A stretch of 64,000 nt of DNA. It comes from Bactericera cockerelli. Lineage: Eukaryota; Arthropoda; Insecta; Hemiptera; Triozidae. Of the stretch, positions 62,513 through 64,000 are shown in pieces (position 1 is the first letter of the stretch; the number at the start of each line of letters is the position of its first letter). Location: positions 29,869,123-29,933,122 of the forward strand of contig CM044961.1 of NCBI GenBank assembly GCA_024516035.1. The letters are read 5' to 3'. Both the position numbers and the translations under genes were made by a program. A model generated the notes under the pieces. The model searched no databases and had not been told where the DNA came from. It saw nothing but the letters and a program-made list of their open reading frames with translations.

Positions 62513-64000
62513 GGGGGGAAAGGGGGATAAATCGGGGAAATTTAAAGGTTTGGGGGGTGGAAAATTTTCAAAACCCCACTTCCAGCCACTACAAGTTATC
62601 TTCTTTTTGGGATTTTTCACCACTTGAATACGTTTTGGGGGTTACTGCTAAATAAAAGGACTCATTAGAAAAAGGGGAGTGTGGTCGTGTTTCCTACCCC
62701 CCCTATATGCCCCCCTCCGATGGCGAAAAAGGTCCTTTTCCCCCATTAGGGCGGGTCAACACAGCGCCCCAAGGTTCCTTTACAAACTTTGTAACCAAAA
62801 AAATTTTTAAAGGGTTTTTACTGGGAAAAACCCTTTGTAAATGTTATTGTTTTAAAAATAAATTAAAAAAAAAAAAACACAATTTTTTTGTAAACCGGGT
62901 CGAACCCGGGGACCTTCCGCGGGCTAGCGATGTTTAAACCAAAGAGCTAATCGCGCGCCAGGTTATTATTTTTAAGTAAATGACCTGAAGGGTTTTCGGG
63001 GGGGGGCAGCCTGTTATCCGTTGAGAAGAACCGTTCACATTTCCTTAAAGGCCGGTTCACAAGGGGCAAAAGTCTTTTTTGAACGGCTTTTTCTGGGGCT
63101 GGGAAAAATTGATGGGGGCATTGAAAAATTTTTTTTTTTTTTAGTTTTTTTTCAAAAGGGGGTTTAAATTCGGGAAGAAAGTGGCAGAGAACCCAAAGGC
63201 ATTAACTTCGCCCCGGTTTTACAATACACTGAAAATTTAAATTTAAATATTTTTTTTCTTCAAAATTTTTTTTGAAATATTTTTTTTTTTTTTATTTTTG
63301 TTAATAATTTTTGTTTTTGATTGTTTAAAAAAAAGGTTAAAAATAAAATAAAAATAAGAAAATGGGGGGTTTTAATATAAATTTATGACCTTTTTACAAT
63401 TCATAATATCCCCCGCCATAGCTTGAAAAGCTGACTTGAATAGGGAGGTGGGTGTTCATCCGAATAAAGGGGGCATAAATTTTTGAAGCGGTTTTGAGAT
63501 TGTGATTCCACACGAATAAACAAAAATTAAAATTTACTTTATTTAAAATTAAATTTGTTTTATAGAAAAGTTCCATCTTTTAAAATCCTTCAAAAAAAAA
63601 TTTGACTCTTTCTGCCAAATATTTTTTTTGGCCTCCCCCTTGGGGAACCGTAAGGCCGCTTGTTGGGCCCATGCCTTTGAAACCAAAAAAATAGTTTGGC
63701 TCGGGGGCCCCGATGCCTTAATAAAGATCACCTTTTTGGGTTGACAAAATCTTTAAATTCCGCGAAGGCCAAACTTTTTAAACGGCAAACCCCTAAAAGA
63801 CGGGGATAGACAACGGTTTTTTCCTTTTTTCTTCCTAGGCATTTTCTGGGCTAAACTCTTTCCAAATTTAACACAACTACGTCAGACCATTTAAAATTAA
63901 AATTTTGACATTCCTAACTTTGTTTTTGGTACTGATTATTAAACCTACAAAACTTTTTTTTAATGGAGGCTAGTTTTTCCCTTATATTTTTTGTTTTGTT

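Larger units (their letters stand above)
60680..64000. other. Probable low-accuracy sequence at the window end
   Basis: Homopolymers are inflated (runs of G, C, A and T of 6-12), and known SINEs are recognisable only with frequent indels: family C at 61085-61160, family E at 61255-61375. Exons cannot be read cleanly. This is the look of an uncorrected long-read contig end, not of a different biology. Confidence 0.75.

Noticed and set aside
62324..62530. Plus-strand frame with HSSTFQKAAKVLGPS
   Set aside because: Antisense of the MAT start exon in noisy sequence.

Overview
This is a eukaryotic (animal) genomic window, not a prokaryotic one. It has GT-AG introns, phase-matched exons of 76-272 bp, and many SINEs, MITEs and non-LTR retrotransposon fragments in an AT-rich background. 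The protein and repeat content suggests an invertebrate, probably an arthropod; the species cannot be fixed from the sequence.

The main gene lies on the minus strand from about 62.5 kb down to 12,986. It is a fatty acid synthase (FASN)-family gene whose 5' part (ketosynthase) is outside the window. I could place 27 exons by reverse-complement translation and splice phase. In order they cover the malonyl/acetyltransferase (MAT), dehydratase (DH), pseudo-methyltransferase/structural region, enoyl reductase (ER), ketoreductase (KR) and thioesterase (TE), ending in a stop at 12,986. Alignment to animal FASN from memory is clear along the length. However, the KR nucleotide-binding glycines and catalytic Tyr, the ER glycine loop, the second DH motif, the TE catalytic Ser and the whole carrier-serine part of ACP are missing or replaced. 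It reads as a pseudoenzyme paralogue, or a gene now decaying. Four exons also carry small frameshifts.

The most unusual structure is in the introns. Fourteen of the 27 exons are followed, on their donor side, by one or many partial copies of the exon 3' end together with its GT splice donor. Some are tandem arrays of 22-70 bp units with up to dozens of copies; others are one or a few longer exon stubs. The same has happened at the end of the convergent plus-strand gene. I call these 'donor echoes'.

Layout: 1-5.8 kb is an element with roughly 1 kb inverted arms, split by a SINE and a degraded reverse transcriptase. 7.0-8.3 kb holds the last two exons of an unidentified plus-strand gene with a Cys-rich C-terminus, followed by a chimeric exon/SINE array. 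9-12.5 kb is intergenic repeats. 12.5-13.1 kb is the last FASN-like exon with its array. 13.1-24.6 kb is a large intron with nested inverted-repeat elements. 24.6-60.2 kb is the exon-rich body. 60.7-64 kb looks like uncorrected low-accuracy sequence, although a MAT exon can still be made out there.

SINEs are abundant: at least five tRNA-headed families plus a 5S rRNA-headed family. The 5S family shares its body with one of the tRNA-headed families.
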